Positions 1 to 8,254 of a stretch of DNA of 64,000 nucleotides are shown here, piece after piece. Within the stretch, counting starts at the first letter, position 1. Each line of letters opens with the position of its first letter. The stretch covers positions 1 to 64,000 of the forward strand of contig CAJJBH010000033.1 of assembly GCA_905182355.1 (NCBI GenBank). The letters are read 5' to 3'. The stretch is from an uncultured Paracoccaceae bacterium. Lineage in GTDB: Bacteria > Pseudomonadota > Alphaproteobacteria > Rhodobacterales > Rhodobacteraceae. Under the pieces are notes generated by a model that was not told the DNA's origin, made no database searches, and saw only the letters and a list, made by a program, of their open reading frames with translations. Position numbers and translations under genes: made by a program.

Positions 1-114
1 CACGGTTTGCCAAGCAGGGTTTGTGTCAAAAAAAACCCCGTCGAAATTGATAAAGCCCAGCAAGTCAGGCGACAAACGCCACATCTTGGTCCTTGTTTGA
101 TCTATCGATGTCAT
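1..114 (-). CDS. PAS-domain protein, N-terminal fragment cut by window edge
   Basis: An open frame runs from an ATG at 114 to the left edge (38 codons, no stop). The residues after position 14, RLSPDLLGFINFDGVFFDTN, look like the opening of a PAS sensor domain as found at the N-terminus of many soluble histidine kinases and GGDEF proteins. That likeness is pattern recognition from the family; the effector domain lies outside the window, so kinase, cyclase or other output cannot be told apart. There is no signal peptide or membrane segment in the visible part, which suggests a cytoplasmic sensor. Confidence 0.6.
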   Translation of the reverse strand, partial: MTSIDQTRTKMWRLSPDLLGFINFDGVFFDTNPAWQTV

Positions 115-541
115 CAAAAGGTCCGCTCCGGCTCAGTGTTAAATGAAATTATAAGATAATTTCGTATCAAAATTTGCAATCCGTTTGTGCTAACTAGATT
201 ATGAAATAGGTTATGGAATACATTTCACAACGTTTTTCCTCTACTTTTCAGGAGTATCGCAAACCCTCGTTTGAGAGCCGTTTCAAATTTTGAAAGCATA
301 TTTTTCAGTAGGTTACGGTCCAATCTTTTGCGTTGGGGTGTCATTCTGCACTGAGCCAGAGCGGGCCCCATCAACACAGCCCCACATTTTTTTAACATAA
401 TAAATAACCAAATACACTGCAAATACTGAATTCGCCCAGGGGCACGGCTTTGGGCAGTTGGCCTTCCAAAAAGGACCGTTTGTTGAACGCATTTATGCAC
501 GATAAAAGCACTGACCGTTGGCCGCGTTCATTTTTGGGTTT
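115..541. other. Intergenic stretch with no recognised gene
   Basis: This stretch separates the PAS gene from the relaxase remnant. It is AT-rich near 130-240. Open frames here (for example on the minus strand at 225-500) have low-complexity, unfamiliar translations with no domain, and I do not believe they are genes. It probably contains the PAS gene promoter just upstream of 114, but I could not pick a clear -35/-10 pair. Confidence 0.5.
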
Positions 542-990
542 TTACATTCCAAGATCAGGGTCATCAGGTATCTTGGCGTTTTCAATGACGTCTACGATTT
601 GCTGTAGCTCGGTGCCTATGAGACATTCCGTTCAATCCACCCATCGTAGAGGCGTCGAGCCTCGCCCGTCTCGTCGTTGTTGAGATCGGCAACCGACACC
701 GGATAAGACGATACGACAGTCATCAGCGTATTGCGGTCCTTGCGAATGGCTCGGTGGACGACCTTGCCTTTCCTTTTGACCGATGTGGCGGCATTGTTGA
801 CCATCTCGTCATGCAGTATCTTTAACTGCGCAATATCCACACCATGAACTATTCTCGGCGGTTGGGGATCATCTATATGTATGGAAAATATTGGGTCGCG
901 CACAGCCTCCCCCAGCACCTGTTTGATGCTATTACCGGCTTTGTTTGGTTTGACGCTGTACGTCTCCATATGTGCAAATTGTGGTCCCAT
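542..990 (-). pseudogene. Remnant of a MobA/Pre-type plasmid relaxase
   Basis: From the ATG at 990 the frame reads MGPQFAHMETYS, then a PQPPRIVHGV segment, then RKDRNTLMTVVSSYPV and DGWIERNVS before a stop at about 616. This is the N-terminal pattern I associate with plasmid mobilisation relaxases of Rhodobacteraceae, whose full proteins are several hundred residues and carry a histidine cluster further on; that cluster is absent. Beyond the stop another frame continues with ELQQIVDVIENAKIPDDPDL and ends at 542. This looks like real protein, perhaps the former C-terminus after an internal deletion or the end of another gene. Only about 125 residues of the head survive, so it cannot be active. 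It points to plasmid-derived DNA in this region. Confidence 0.55.
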
Positions 991-1512
991 GACCACTTTT
1001 TATGTTGAGTTCGTGAAAGTACAAAATCAGTCATTCATAATTTTTCATCAGCCCATATCAAAATGTTATAGTGACCGACTATAGAGTTGCGATTCAGCCC
1101 CCAAGGGGACTGATCGGTTTTGCAAGCAAAACTAAACAACTCATCGTCCGGCCATTCCATGGAGGCCCTGTCTGGGGACGCTGTCTGCGGACCCTGCTGG
1201 GAGCTTTGCTACGCCTCTATATTGGTGCTGCATGAGTTTCAGGACTGCGTCTAATGCATGTGCTGGCAGTATGGCTGTTGCCATTGATCTGGGTTCTTAT
1301 CACTGTTGAACTCATGCTCCGCCTACCTTGTCCGGTTTTATTCTCCGGGCTGCGCGTTATGCGACCAACGTGCGGTGATCAACCCGCTCATGGATGGCCC
1401 TATTGCGGCACCGTCGGAGGGGAAAGCAGCCAATCCAGTGGACATCTTGCCTGTGTCATCTGGCAAGACCCGTCGTAGAAACCTATTTTTAGAAAACCTG
1501 CCGCATTGGCGA
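991..1512. other. Gene-free stretch between relaxase remnant and parE
   Basis: No convincing gene on either strand; the short overlapping frames around 1254-1615 have no recognisable domain and shadow one another. One visible element is a 7-bp inverted repeat with a 2-base loop at 1117-1132 (GTTTTGC-AA-GCAAAAC), which could be a remnant end of a mobile element or a weak hairpin. The stretch lies downstream of parE and is probably decayed accessory DNA. Confidence 0.4.
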
Positions 1513-1806
1513 TTAGAGATTTAGAGTTGCGTCCTGCCGCTGGTGCAGCACACGGATTACCTCGATCTGGTCGCCACTGTCGCGATAATAAATCATATGC
1601 GATCCGACTGGGCATTTCAGATAGTTGGGACGCACATCGACGCCTCGGCCTCTCTTACTGCCAGATGCCAACCCCTCGAACGTCGTAACCAAATCGCGGT
1701 GGTAGCTGTCAGCCTGCACAAGTGACCAGTTTTGAAACGTGTAGAACCAGATTTCTTCAAGGTCGATTTCAGCCAGTGGTGAAAGCGCGTAGGATTTACC
1801 CTGCAT
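1513..1806 (-). CDS. parE: ParE-type toxin of a RelE/ParE toxin-antitoxin system
   Basis: This 97-residue protein begins [19 protein letters not shown], the opening helix of the RelE/ParE fold, and ends with the family's strand pattern around [19 protein letters not shown]. Chromosomal ParE toxins usually have 90-105 residues, so it is full length. ParE proteins poison DNA gyrase and are neutralised by direct binding of ParD. Its ATG lies inside the end of the ParD gene upstream (11-base overlap), the usual antitoxin-first, co-translated order. Both genes look intact although everything around them is decayed, which fits selection for retention by addiction. The subfamily is clear from the partner; gyrase as target is inferred from the family. 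Confidence 0.88.
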   Translation of the reverse strand: MQGKSYALSPLAEIDLEEIWFYTFQNWSLVQADSYHRDLVTTFEGLASGSKRGRGVDVRPNYLKCPVGSHMIYYRDSGDQIEVIRVLHQRQDATLNL

Positions 1807-2053
1807 GTTTGGCAGCGTGCTTCGCGTGCATGCGGCTCAAGAATGCCTCACTGTCGAAAGAGCGCGGTGCCCCTGACTGTTCCCCAGCAATGAGGGCATC
1901 CTGCAAAGTCCGCACTTTGGTTTCGTGTTCTTCAAGGAGCCTCAATCCTGCCCGGACAACATCGCTGGCAGAACCGTAGCGTCCATCTTGTACTTGCTCA
2001 CTGATGAAGCCCGAAAAATGATCTCCAAGGGTGACTGATGTATTGCGTGGCAT
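1796..2053 (-). CDS. parD: ParD-type antitoxin
   Basis: The 85-residue product starts [18 protein letters not shown], followed by [21 protein letters not shown], the ribbon-helix-helix DNA-binding signature of the ParD (CC2985/PF03693) family, and then a charged, flexible toxin-binding tail. Length is normal. It should bind its own promoter as a dimer and, together with ParE, repress the operon. The antitoxin gene comes first and overlaps parE by 11 bases. The roughly 145 bases upstream (2054-2199) contain AT-rich sequence suited to a promoter and operator. Confidence 0.88.
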   Translation of the reverse strand: MPRNTSVTLGDHFSGFISEQVQDGRYGSASDVVRAGLRLLEEHETKVRTLQDALIAGEQSGAPRSFDSEAFLSRMHAKHAAKHAG

Positions 2054-2199
2054 ATCGATAATCCTTTTCTAAGCAGGGGCAGTATGTACCAATAAGTAAT
2101 ACAGTGCAATTCTGCCGTTAGGATTAAAACTTTTCTTACCGGTAAAGCTGAAACTTTCCTAAAATTCTTATCTAAAAAAGGAACGGTGCATTCAATCGG

Positions 2200-2515
2200 T
2201 CATCGCAACATCTCTGCTAATTTATAGGCCGGAGTTTTAAAGCCAAGTGTTTTTCTCAGGCGCGTATTCAGGCGTTCAGCAACCAAATTCAGATTGTCTT
2301 GAGAATGCACCGCCAAATTGGTTTTCTTTGGGAAGTATTGGCGAAGCAAACGGTTGGTGTTTTCGTTCGTACCACGTTGCCATGGGCTTTGTGGGTCGCA
2401 AAAGTAAATGTCGACACTTGTTGCGAGAGTAATCTGTTTGTGCTGCGCCATTTCTGTACCACGGTCCCATGTCAAAGAACGCATCATTCCATCAGGCAGG
2501 GACTGGATACGCCGA
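2200..2515 (-). mobile_element. IS30-family transposase, C-terminal fragment
   Basis: The frame reads IQSLPDGMMRSLTWDRGTEM, then YFCDPQSPWQRGTNENTNRL, then an arginine-rich end with TLGFKTPAYKLAEML. These are the catalytic-core and C-terminal hallmarks of IS30-family DDE transposases: the WDRG motif holds the second aspartate and PWQRGTNENTNGLLRQ surrounds the glutamate. The N-terminal helix-turn-helix and first catalytic aspartate are missing. Just upstream at about 2505-2515 the sequence switches abruptly to an IS110-like transposase in another frame. It is therefore a dead fragment joined to another dead fragment. I saw no intact inverted repeat. Confidence 0.82.
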
Positions 2516-2797
2516 ACGCATCGGGATCAAAGAGGGAGCTATCACGTAGCAGGTGAATCCAAATGCTATAATCTGGCTATACAATCCATATCCAGTTGGT
2601 CCTGCCTCATAGCAGATTTCGACTCGGTCGAACCGCTCTGCCAACTTCTTGAGGAACTTCTCTACCAAAATAGGGGCCGTAGAAATTGTCCCCCAGTCCC
2701 GGGTCTCACCGTCCCTGCCATCATCTGCAACCGAAGCCGCCAATGTGGTCTTGGACGCGTCAAGCCCAACGAAAACTACTTTTTCTTTGGGCTTCAT
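2506..2797 (-). mobile_element. IS110-family transposase, N-terminal fragment
   Basis: The ATG at 2797 is preceded by GGAGGG, a good ribosome-binding site. The product begins MKPKEKVVFVGLDASKTTLA, with the DEDD-transposase opening (GLDASK, first acidic residue), then CYEAGPTGYGLYSQI, and ends shortly after APSLIP. This matches the N-terminal domain of IS110-family transposases, which are normally 330-400 residues with a C-terminal serine-containing domain. Here only about 95 authentic residues remain before the junction with IS30-like sequence. The head is intact and potentially expressed, but the protein would lack the transposition C-terminus. Confidence 0.82.
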
Positions 2798-3088
2798 AGC
2801 AACCCTCCAAAAACAAAGGGCAACACGATGTTTAGCCCAACTGGAGTAAGCATAAAACCTCACCACACCAAGTCGCCCTGCAAAAGACATACGGCCTTAC
2901 GATGAGCCAAGAACACTTTCTTAGCAATTTACCCTATTTGGACCCATAGGCGCTGACGTTAGACACATCAGTGTTGGTAAAACCTTAGCCCGCTGTCCGA
3001 ATTTGCTCGGGCATTTCACAGCCTGCGGTCCTTATCGTAACAGTGCTTGAGATCAACGCACCGGTTTTCTTATTGGATGCCGTTGGTT

Positions 3089-4696
3089 TCACTTTAAGGG
3101 GCTTAGATAGTCCGCATAACGGTGCCATGATTGGTCTGGACTACATGACACCAGATCGCATTGATTTGACCATTTCAACTGGCAGGCCTCAACCATCGCT
3201 TGGGCTGTGTAACCACTTGGCTGTAACAAGGCATCGCCAGAAACACTCATAACACTTGGGGCGAAATCTCGTTCCCAATGCGCCATCAGTGCCGCGCTCC
3301 GATGTTGAAGATTCCGGATATGTAAAAGATCGTGGCGACACCCAAATTCTGCCCCGCCGATGCTGCCATTATTCAGCGCCCAACCCGTCGCCATGTGATT
3401 GCGTTTCAGATGGACAATGCGGGCTTCTGGTAGGGCTGCTGTAATCAAGCCTGACCATTTGAAATTTGATGCGGTTGTATCAACGATTACATCGCAACCG
3501 TTAGCAGCTTGTTCCAATCCCTCGCGCAATTCCGCCTGAAGTTCCAAAAGATCGGCGCGTGTTATTTCGGTGCGCTTGCTTTCGCGAAGCTGGCGCAAAA
3601 ATCGCGTCATAACCGCTGGAACCAACAATAACGGACGTGCACCACCACAACCTGCGGTCTGAACCAGAACGGTCTTTGCATCGTGGCACGCCGACCCCGG
3701 CAAGCCAGTTACGAATATCGGCAGGACCTGTGTTTTTGAAAGCTGTAGGCGTGGAATTTTCAACTGCATTAATGTCGTAAACAACGCACTGTCTTGGCTC
3801 CGCTGCAAGCCTGTGTATTTAGGCGACAGCAAGTGGTATTTGCGCAGATGGCCAAGGGCTTGGAGCCTATCATCTTCATGATCGTATTTGCGAAACATCG
3901 CGAGATGCGCTTGTGCTTTATCAACGTCCTCACGACTAGGATCACCAATGACTTGGATCAACGTATCAACGTTGTTTTGGGTGATACAGTCGGGTTGATC
4001 CCAAGAAATCTAGGCAAAAACTTTTGGTGATATGGTGTGTAAGGCTGTCTGATCACATAAGTCAGAAAAAGCTGCTTTATCGGGCGAATTTTGACGCGCC
4101 AAAGAAATTGCTTGTCCCATTTCGTCCCATTTCGCAGCCTGACTGGCGTGGCCAAAAGCATCCCGCATACACCCTATCTGGGCCAGGGTTTTTGGACGGA
4201 TCAATTGGTAGGGTCGATCCGTCTTTGAGGGTGGCCCCCCAGCCTCCAAAAGGTCTAGGGTATCGTTCAACTTTCCAGCCGCCAAAGTACATGTCGCTTG
4301 TTCCGCAATATATCGTGTGCTTTGCGCCAAGGCTGTCGCACGGGCAAACGCACGACTGGCCCGACGGTAGCGGCCAAGAGCCATCAAGGAACGCGCCTTG
4401 GCGGCCCAAATCACATCAGAATCCTGCTGGGCAAGCAGCCTGTCATAAATTTGAATTGCAGCAAGTTGATTGCCAACTATAGCCATGCACTGCGCATTCA
4501 GGGCAAGCACGCGCGGATCGTATGGGGCCGCGGTCAACAGGGACTGTGCAGCCTGTATCGCGCCGTCAACCTTCCCGCTTTCAAGTAAGTTTTGAACCGT
4601 GCGCAGACGAAGGCGCAGCCCAATTGAAGGTCGTGTTGTGGTCTTGGTAAACGGAAAATATCGGGTACGACGTGCGGTGCGCAGTGGCATGTTCAA
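3089..4696 (-). pseudogene. TPR-sulfotransferase gene interrupted by one in-frame amber codon
   Basis: Two open frames sit in the same register: 4696-4010 encodes a tetratricopeptide-type N-terminal half (helical pairs such as KVDGAIQAAQSLL and AAIQIYDRLLAQQ), and 3961-3089 the sulfotransferase half. Between them lies a single TAG at 4012-4010 followed by 16 sense codons with no other lesion. The second half has the PAPS-binding loop FVTGLPGSA and the 3'-phosphate-binding region VDTTASNFKW with ARIVHLKRN. Joined, the product would be about 535 residues, the usual size of TPR-sulfotransferases, which sulfate surface polysaccharides or proteins. As written the gene gives only the TPR half; a recent nonsense mutation, readthrough or a sequence error are all possible. 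It follows rpmE after a terminator. Confidence 0.8.
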
Positions 4697-4782
4697 AAGC
4701 GGATCCTTCAGCAGCAGCTTGGAAGAATACCCTCACATGATTGTCGTTACCAAATCCTCAAGCGAACCAAAGTTTGGCAAAG

Positions 4783-4814
4783 AAAAAGGGCGCTACCCTC
4801 GCAGGTAACGCCCC
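4783..4814 (-). terminator. Rho-independent terminator after rpmE
   Basis: Read on the minus strand, a GC-rich stem (GGGCGTTACC pairing with GGGTAGCGCCC across a 5-base loop) is followed directly by TTTTTC. It lies about 24 bases beyond the rpmE stop and before the TPR-sulfotransferase gene, so it should end the rplS-rpmE transcript and give the downstream gene separate transcription. Confidence 0.85.
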
Positions 4815-4837
4815 TATCCCAAATAAGTGGTAAAAGC

Positions 4838-5059
4838 TTAGAAGCCCAAACCTGCATACTTGTTTTTGAACTTGGAAACGCGTCCGCCCGTATCCAACAA
4901 ACGACCGCCGCCGCCTGTCCATGCTGGGTGAACCGTTGGGTCAATGTCCAACGACAATTGGTCGCCTTCAGCGCCCCAAGTGGATTTCATCTGAAAGATC
5001 GTACCGTCAGTCATTTTGACGTTGATCAGGTGATAATCGGGATGTGTATCTGTCTTCAT
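4838..5059 (-). CDS. rpmE: 50S ribosomal protein L31
   Basis: The 73-residue protein starts [19 protein letters not shown] and contains [21 protein letters not shown], the long alphaproteobacterial form of L31 from the large ribosomal subunit. The zinc-binding CxxC motifs of classical L31 are absent, which is normal for this zinc-independent type. It begins 12 bases after the rplS stop and shares its transcript, and a strong terminator follows. Length and sequence are complete. Confidence 0.96.
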   Translation of the reverse strand: MKTDTHPDYHLINVKMTDGTIFQMKSTWGAEGDQLSLDIDPTVHPAWTGGGGRLLDTGGRVSKFKNKYAGLGF

Positions 5060-5070
5060 CTGAACCGTCC

Positions 5071-5445
5071 TTACGCTTTAAGTGGTTTGTAGTTTACGTT
5101 CTCAACGATACGTGCGGATTTACCACGGCGTTCACGCAAGTAATACAATTTTGCACGACGGACACTACCGCGGCGTACAACTGTAATCTCGTCGATGTTG
5201 GTGGAGTGCAACGGGAACACACGTTCAACGCCTTCACCAAAAGAAATCTTACGAACAGTGAAAGAACCGGCGATACCTTTGCCGTTGTTGCGCGCAATGC
5301 ACACACCTTCATAGTTCTGAACACGGGTACGCGTACCCTCTGTTACTTTAAAGCCTACACGAACTGTGTCGCCGGCCCGAAAGTCAGGGATTGTTTTCCC
5401 TAGGGCGGCAATTTGCTCCGCCTCGATTTGTGCGATCAGGTTCAT
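5071..5445 (-). CDS. rplS: 50S ribosomal protein L19
   Basis: The 124-residue product has the L19 signatures [29 protein letters not shown] and the C-terminal [19 protein letters not shown]19 sits at the interface of the two ribosomal subunits. The start is supported by AGGAG about 10 bases upstream of the ATG. In most relatives rplS directly follows trmD; here about 4.9 kb of unrelated genes lies between them, so it must use its own promoter, presumably in the 288-base gap 5446-5733. Confidence 0.97.
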   Translation of the reverse strand: MNLIAQIEAEQIAALGKTIPDFRAGDTVRVGFKVTEGTRTRVQNYEGVCIARNNGKGIAGSFTVRKISFGEGVERVFPLHSTNIDEITVVRRGSVRRAKLYYLRERRGKSARIVENVNYKPLKA

Positions 5446-5733
5446 CTGACGCTTCTCCTAAATTACGTGGTTTTCCCACTGATTGTGCGTGATGCCAGAG
5501 CTCTGTGCCTTCATCGGGTTCGCAACAGCGCCCGCCAGAGAATAACGTCAACATTTCTTACGAACTTTTGGGCGGCTCTAAACGTCGCGAAGAAGCGACC
5601 ACAACACAAAATATCCGGGCGACTCGCGTCGGTTCCGAACTTGGTCCGTATAGGGGGAGTCTGGGGCGCGGGTCAATAGGGCCAAAGCAGGTGCAATCGG
5701 CATATCAGACAGGCCAATCGCCCATCGATACGT

Positions 5734-6201
5734 TTATTTTTTTGTAGCTATCGGCTTCTTCCGTGCGACGATCTCGTCATGCAGCTCTTTCGCACGTTTT
5801 GGGGACACACCCAACAAGGCTTCAACCTTGTGTAAAACGGCCTCTTCGACGTCCAATTCGATGCCATCAGCAAAGACAACGCGCCACAAAGCCCGCAACG
5901 TGTTTTCCATCTCGTCCACGCCTATTGCCTCGCGCAAAATAGCTGCCAATTCGGCAGTGTTTGGCATTTCTTCTTCCAGCTTCTCACACGCCGCACGCAT
6001 TTTGGCCGCTTCAATGGGGCCTAATTGATGACGCTCGGCAAGAACGCGGTCGATCACTTCGACCTCTTCGAACAAATAGGCACGATCCGCCTTGGCTGCA
6101 CGGACCATCAACGCACCAATAACATGGTTTGCGTCAGCCTCAGGCATCGGGGTTTCATAGCTGATGGGATTGCGAAAGAATTCAGTAAGTTTCTCGAACA
6201 T
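5734..6201 (-). CDS. TerB-like (tellurite-resistance domain) protein
   Basis: The 155-residue, all-helical and acidic product shows the TerB/DjlA-N domain pattern: VIGALMVRAAKADRAYLFEE, the repeated acidic helix around VFADGIELDVEEAVLHKVEALLG, and a lysine-rich tail. TerB domains are small helical, metal-binding modules. In alphaproteobacteria single-domain versions are common and their role is mostly unknown, so tellurite resistance should not be assumed: no terC, terD or terZ is nearby. No signal peptide or membrane segment is seen, so it is cytoplasmic. It is the last gene before rplS on the same strand, 288 bases away. Confidence 0.75.
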   Translation of the reverse strand: MFEKLTEFFRNPISYETPMPEADANHVIGALMVRAAKADRAYLFEEVEVIDRVLAERHQLGPIEAAKMRAACEKLEEEMPNTAELAAILREAIGVDEMENTLRALWRVVFADGIELDVEEAVLHKVEALLGVSPKRAKELHDEIVARKKPIATKK

Positions 6202-6363
6202 ATCGACGCCTCAGTTTTTTTAATTAGCCATAGGCTAGTCTGTCTTGCCAAATGATGCAAAGCATAGGGTGAAACAATTGGTTATAAGACAGCATGGTTT
6301 GCGGGCATTGGCGTCTTGGCAGCGGGTAATCTATAACTTCATTGATCAGCAAGAAAGCATATC

Positions 6364-6921
6364 ATGGCCACCAACTTTGATTTCCGCAACAAAGCCTGCG
6401 GCAGCCTAACCAGCGAGATTGGTGTTTATGTCCTGTGTGATCTGGACAAGACGCCCATTTATGTGGGCCAGTCCAAAGACGGTATTCGCAGCCGTGTGCG
6501 CAGGCATCTCACTTCGGCACGTTCCGACATCATCGCAAATCGGCAAATTGACGTCTGGGAAATTGCCTATGTGATGGCTTATCCCGTGGCGGACCGTGCG
6601 GAGATTACACCGCTTGAGGATCGACTCTACCACATTTTCAATGATGCATCACCGCTGATGAACGGGACGGTACCCGCAAGGATTGACGGGATTACACAGC
6701 TGCCCGAACCTGCACAAATCGTGCAAGTCATGTCGGACGCGGAGATTGAAGATAAAAGCGATCCGGTTCAACGGTTGCCACGTCAGGCGGCCCACTACAC
6801 GCAGATGGTTGATCATTTTCTGAACGTCAAAAAATCAACCGAAATATTGCGCGCGATGGAAGCACATTTCGACAGATTGCAACGTTACCACAACTCTCTG
6901 GTCAAATTACAAGAAAACTAG
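6364..6921 (+). CDS. GIY-YIG nuclease, probable restriction endonuclease
   Basis: The 185-residue protein carries a GIY-YIG domain at about residues 18-100: GVY at 20-22, IYVGQS at 32-37, the conserved arginine within IRSRVRRHL, the catalytic glutamate in PLEDRLYHIF (about 85), and an asparagine at MNGT (about 100). Size and layout resemble the compact GIY-YIG type II restriction enzymes such as Eco29kI and Hpy188I. It converges with a C5-cytosine methyltransferase gene with only 13 bases between them, which is the main reason to call it a restriction enzyme and not a repair nuclease. The C-terminal half (residues 105-185) has no domain I recognise and may read the target site. The recognition sequence cannot be deduced. 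Confidence 0.75.
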   Translation: MATNFDFRNKACGSLTSEIGVYVLCDLDKTPIYVGQSKDGIRSRVRRHLTSARSDIIANRQIDVWEIAYVMAYPVADRAEITPLEDRLYHIFNDASPLMNGTVPARIDGITQLPEPAQIVQVMSDAEIEDKSDPVQRLPRQAAHYTQMVDHFLNVKKSTEILRAMEAHFDRLQRYHNSLVKLQEN

Positions 6922-6934
6922 GGCTCGCTTGCCG

Positions 6935-8089
6935 TTAAGGGCGGTTTCGTGAAGCACTTAGTGGTTGTGCGAATTCTGCCTGTGCAACCAAATTCGGCTC
7001 AAGAATATGTTTGGAAATGTAGCTGACAACCGGTACAGCAACGCCGTCGCCCGTCAAATGATAGGCTTCGTTATAGACGGCAGGCAGAACATAGCTGTCC
7101 GGCAAACCCATCAGCCGTGCCGTTTCGCGCGCAGACAAAAGGCGAGACCGAATTTTGTCACCCTCAACCATAAGAATTAACTGACGTGATGACCCACCAC
7201 CAGGTGTGCGCAAGCATCCTGCGATGTCGTCAAATCGAACTTCCGCCCGTTGCACTTTGATGCCATGGTGCAGCCGCGTGCGTTTATAAAGCCCACCCAC
7301 CATGCGCACACCAGAAGCTTTTGCCGTCTCAACCTTGGCTAAATTCACGTCACTCATCATCGACAACAACGCGCGGGTTTCAGTCGCTGTGTGCCATTTT
7401 ACACAATTGGGCCGCTCCTCGATAACATCTGCAAACCGCATTTGGCGTTTTGCAGGTTCCGGCATGTCCCACCAAATCCAAGACTTGGCTAATTTCTTTG
7501 GCAGCTGCGCATGTGCACGTTTCAACGCAGTGGTATGCCACTGTTTTTGTGGACCATCAGATGCACCTGTCACGGCCAAATCTTCACGCACCGCGATCAC
7601 AAAAAGCCGCGCGCGTGATTGTGGCAAGAACAACGCAGCATCCACAACCACGGCGCCAAACTTGTAACCAAGGACTTTTAAGGCGGTGCAAATCGCAGCG
7701 AAGTCCGTCCCTTGATGCGAAGTCAGCGTGCCTACAACATTTTCAAGCGCGATCATCGCAGGCGCACGACCTTCATTTTTCAGTTCACCCAAAAGCGCCA
7801 TAAATGGCCAAAATGTGCCAGATCGGTTGCCTTTTAGACCAGCCCCATTGCCCGCAACTGACAGATCCTGACAGGGAAACGACCCCCAAACCAAATTGGC
7901 CGTGCCTTGAAGATCGCTGGGGGCGATATTTCGCAAATCGTCCACGAGCATCGTGCCTTTGCCCCAATTGCGCTGATAAGTTACGCCCTTTTTGGGATCA
8001 AAGTCATTGGCAAACAAACATGTCCAATCCGTGCCAAGACCAGCGCGGGCCATACCGCCACCCGCAAAGAACTCGTAAAAATTGAACAT
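6935..8089 (-). CDS. DNA (cytosine-5) methyltransferase
   Basis: The 384-residue protein has the C5-methyltransferase motifs in order: motif I FFAGGGMARAGL (7-18, AdoMet binding), motif IV with the catalytic PCQ (72-74), motif VI ENV (116-118), motif VIII QSRAR (157-161), and a C-terminal GDGVAVPV (motif X). The segment between VIII and IX is the target-recognition region. It transfers a methyl group to cytosine in duplex DNA. The convergent GIY-YIG gene suggests a type II restriction-modification pair, with this protein protecting host DNA. GGGGAGAC lies upstream of the ATG. The pair sits between trmD and rplS, normally neighbours, which suggests horizontal insertion. Confidence 0.9.
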   Translation of the reverse strand: MFNFYEFFAGGGMARAGLGTDWTCLFANDFDPKKGVTYQRNWGKGTMLVDDLRNIAPSDLQGTANLVWGSFPCQDLSVAGNGAGLKGNRSGTFWPFMALLGELKNEGRAPAMIALENVVGTLTSHQGTDFAAICTALKVLGYKFGAVVVDAALFLPQSRARLFVIAVREDLAVTGASDGPQKQWHTTALKRAHAQLPKKLAKSWIWWDMPEPAKRQMRFADVIEERPNCVKWHTATETRALLSMMSDVNLAKVETAKASGVRMVGGLYKRTRLHHGIKVQRAEVRFDDIAGCLRTPGGGSSRQLILMVEGDKIRSRLLSARETARLMGLPDSYVLPAVYNEAYHLTGDGVAVPVVSYISKHILEPNLVAQAEFAQPLSASRNRP

Positions 8090-8119
8090 CAGTTTTTGTC
8101 TCCCCTAAGCTGGCATTAA

Positions 8120-8138
8120 TTCTCACTTTGTTCTCACT
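8120..8138. promoter_or_regulatory. 8-bp direct repeat, one helical turn apart, upstream of the methyltransferase
   Basis: TTCTCACT occurs at 8120-8127 and again at 8131-8138 (AGTGAGAA twice on the minus strand), an 11-bp period. It lies 31-49 bases upstream of the methyltransferase ATG, where a repressor would control the promoter. It recalls the operator repeats of restriction-modification controllers, but no controller gene is present here, so the methyltransferase itself or a host factor would have to bind. Confidence 0.4.
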
Positions 8139-8254
8139 AGCACCTGCGACGCTGGAATGTCACTAATATTTAGAAAAACGTTTTTTCAATTGGGCGGTTT
8201 TGTCGGAATTTGTGATGCCGTTGATCTGGGCGCAAATCTTTTTACCGGCTGCCA

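Noticed and set aside
225-683. Overlapping open frames on both strands (225-500 minus, 450-683 plus)
   Set aside because: Low-complexity translations with no domain, no ribosome-binding site, and no conserved-looking segment.
5505-5747. Plus-strand open frame in the gap between rplS and the TerB-like gene
   Set aside because: Composition is not protein-like and it overlaps the likely rplS promoter region.
5734-6201. Tellurite-resistance function for the TerB-like protein
   Set aside because: No other ter genes nearby; isolated TerB domains occur widely with unrelated or unknown roles.
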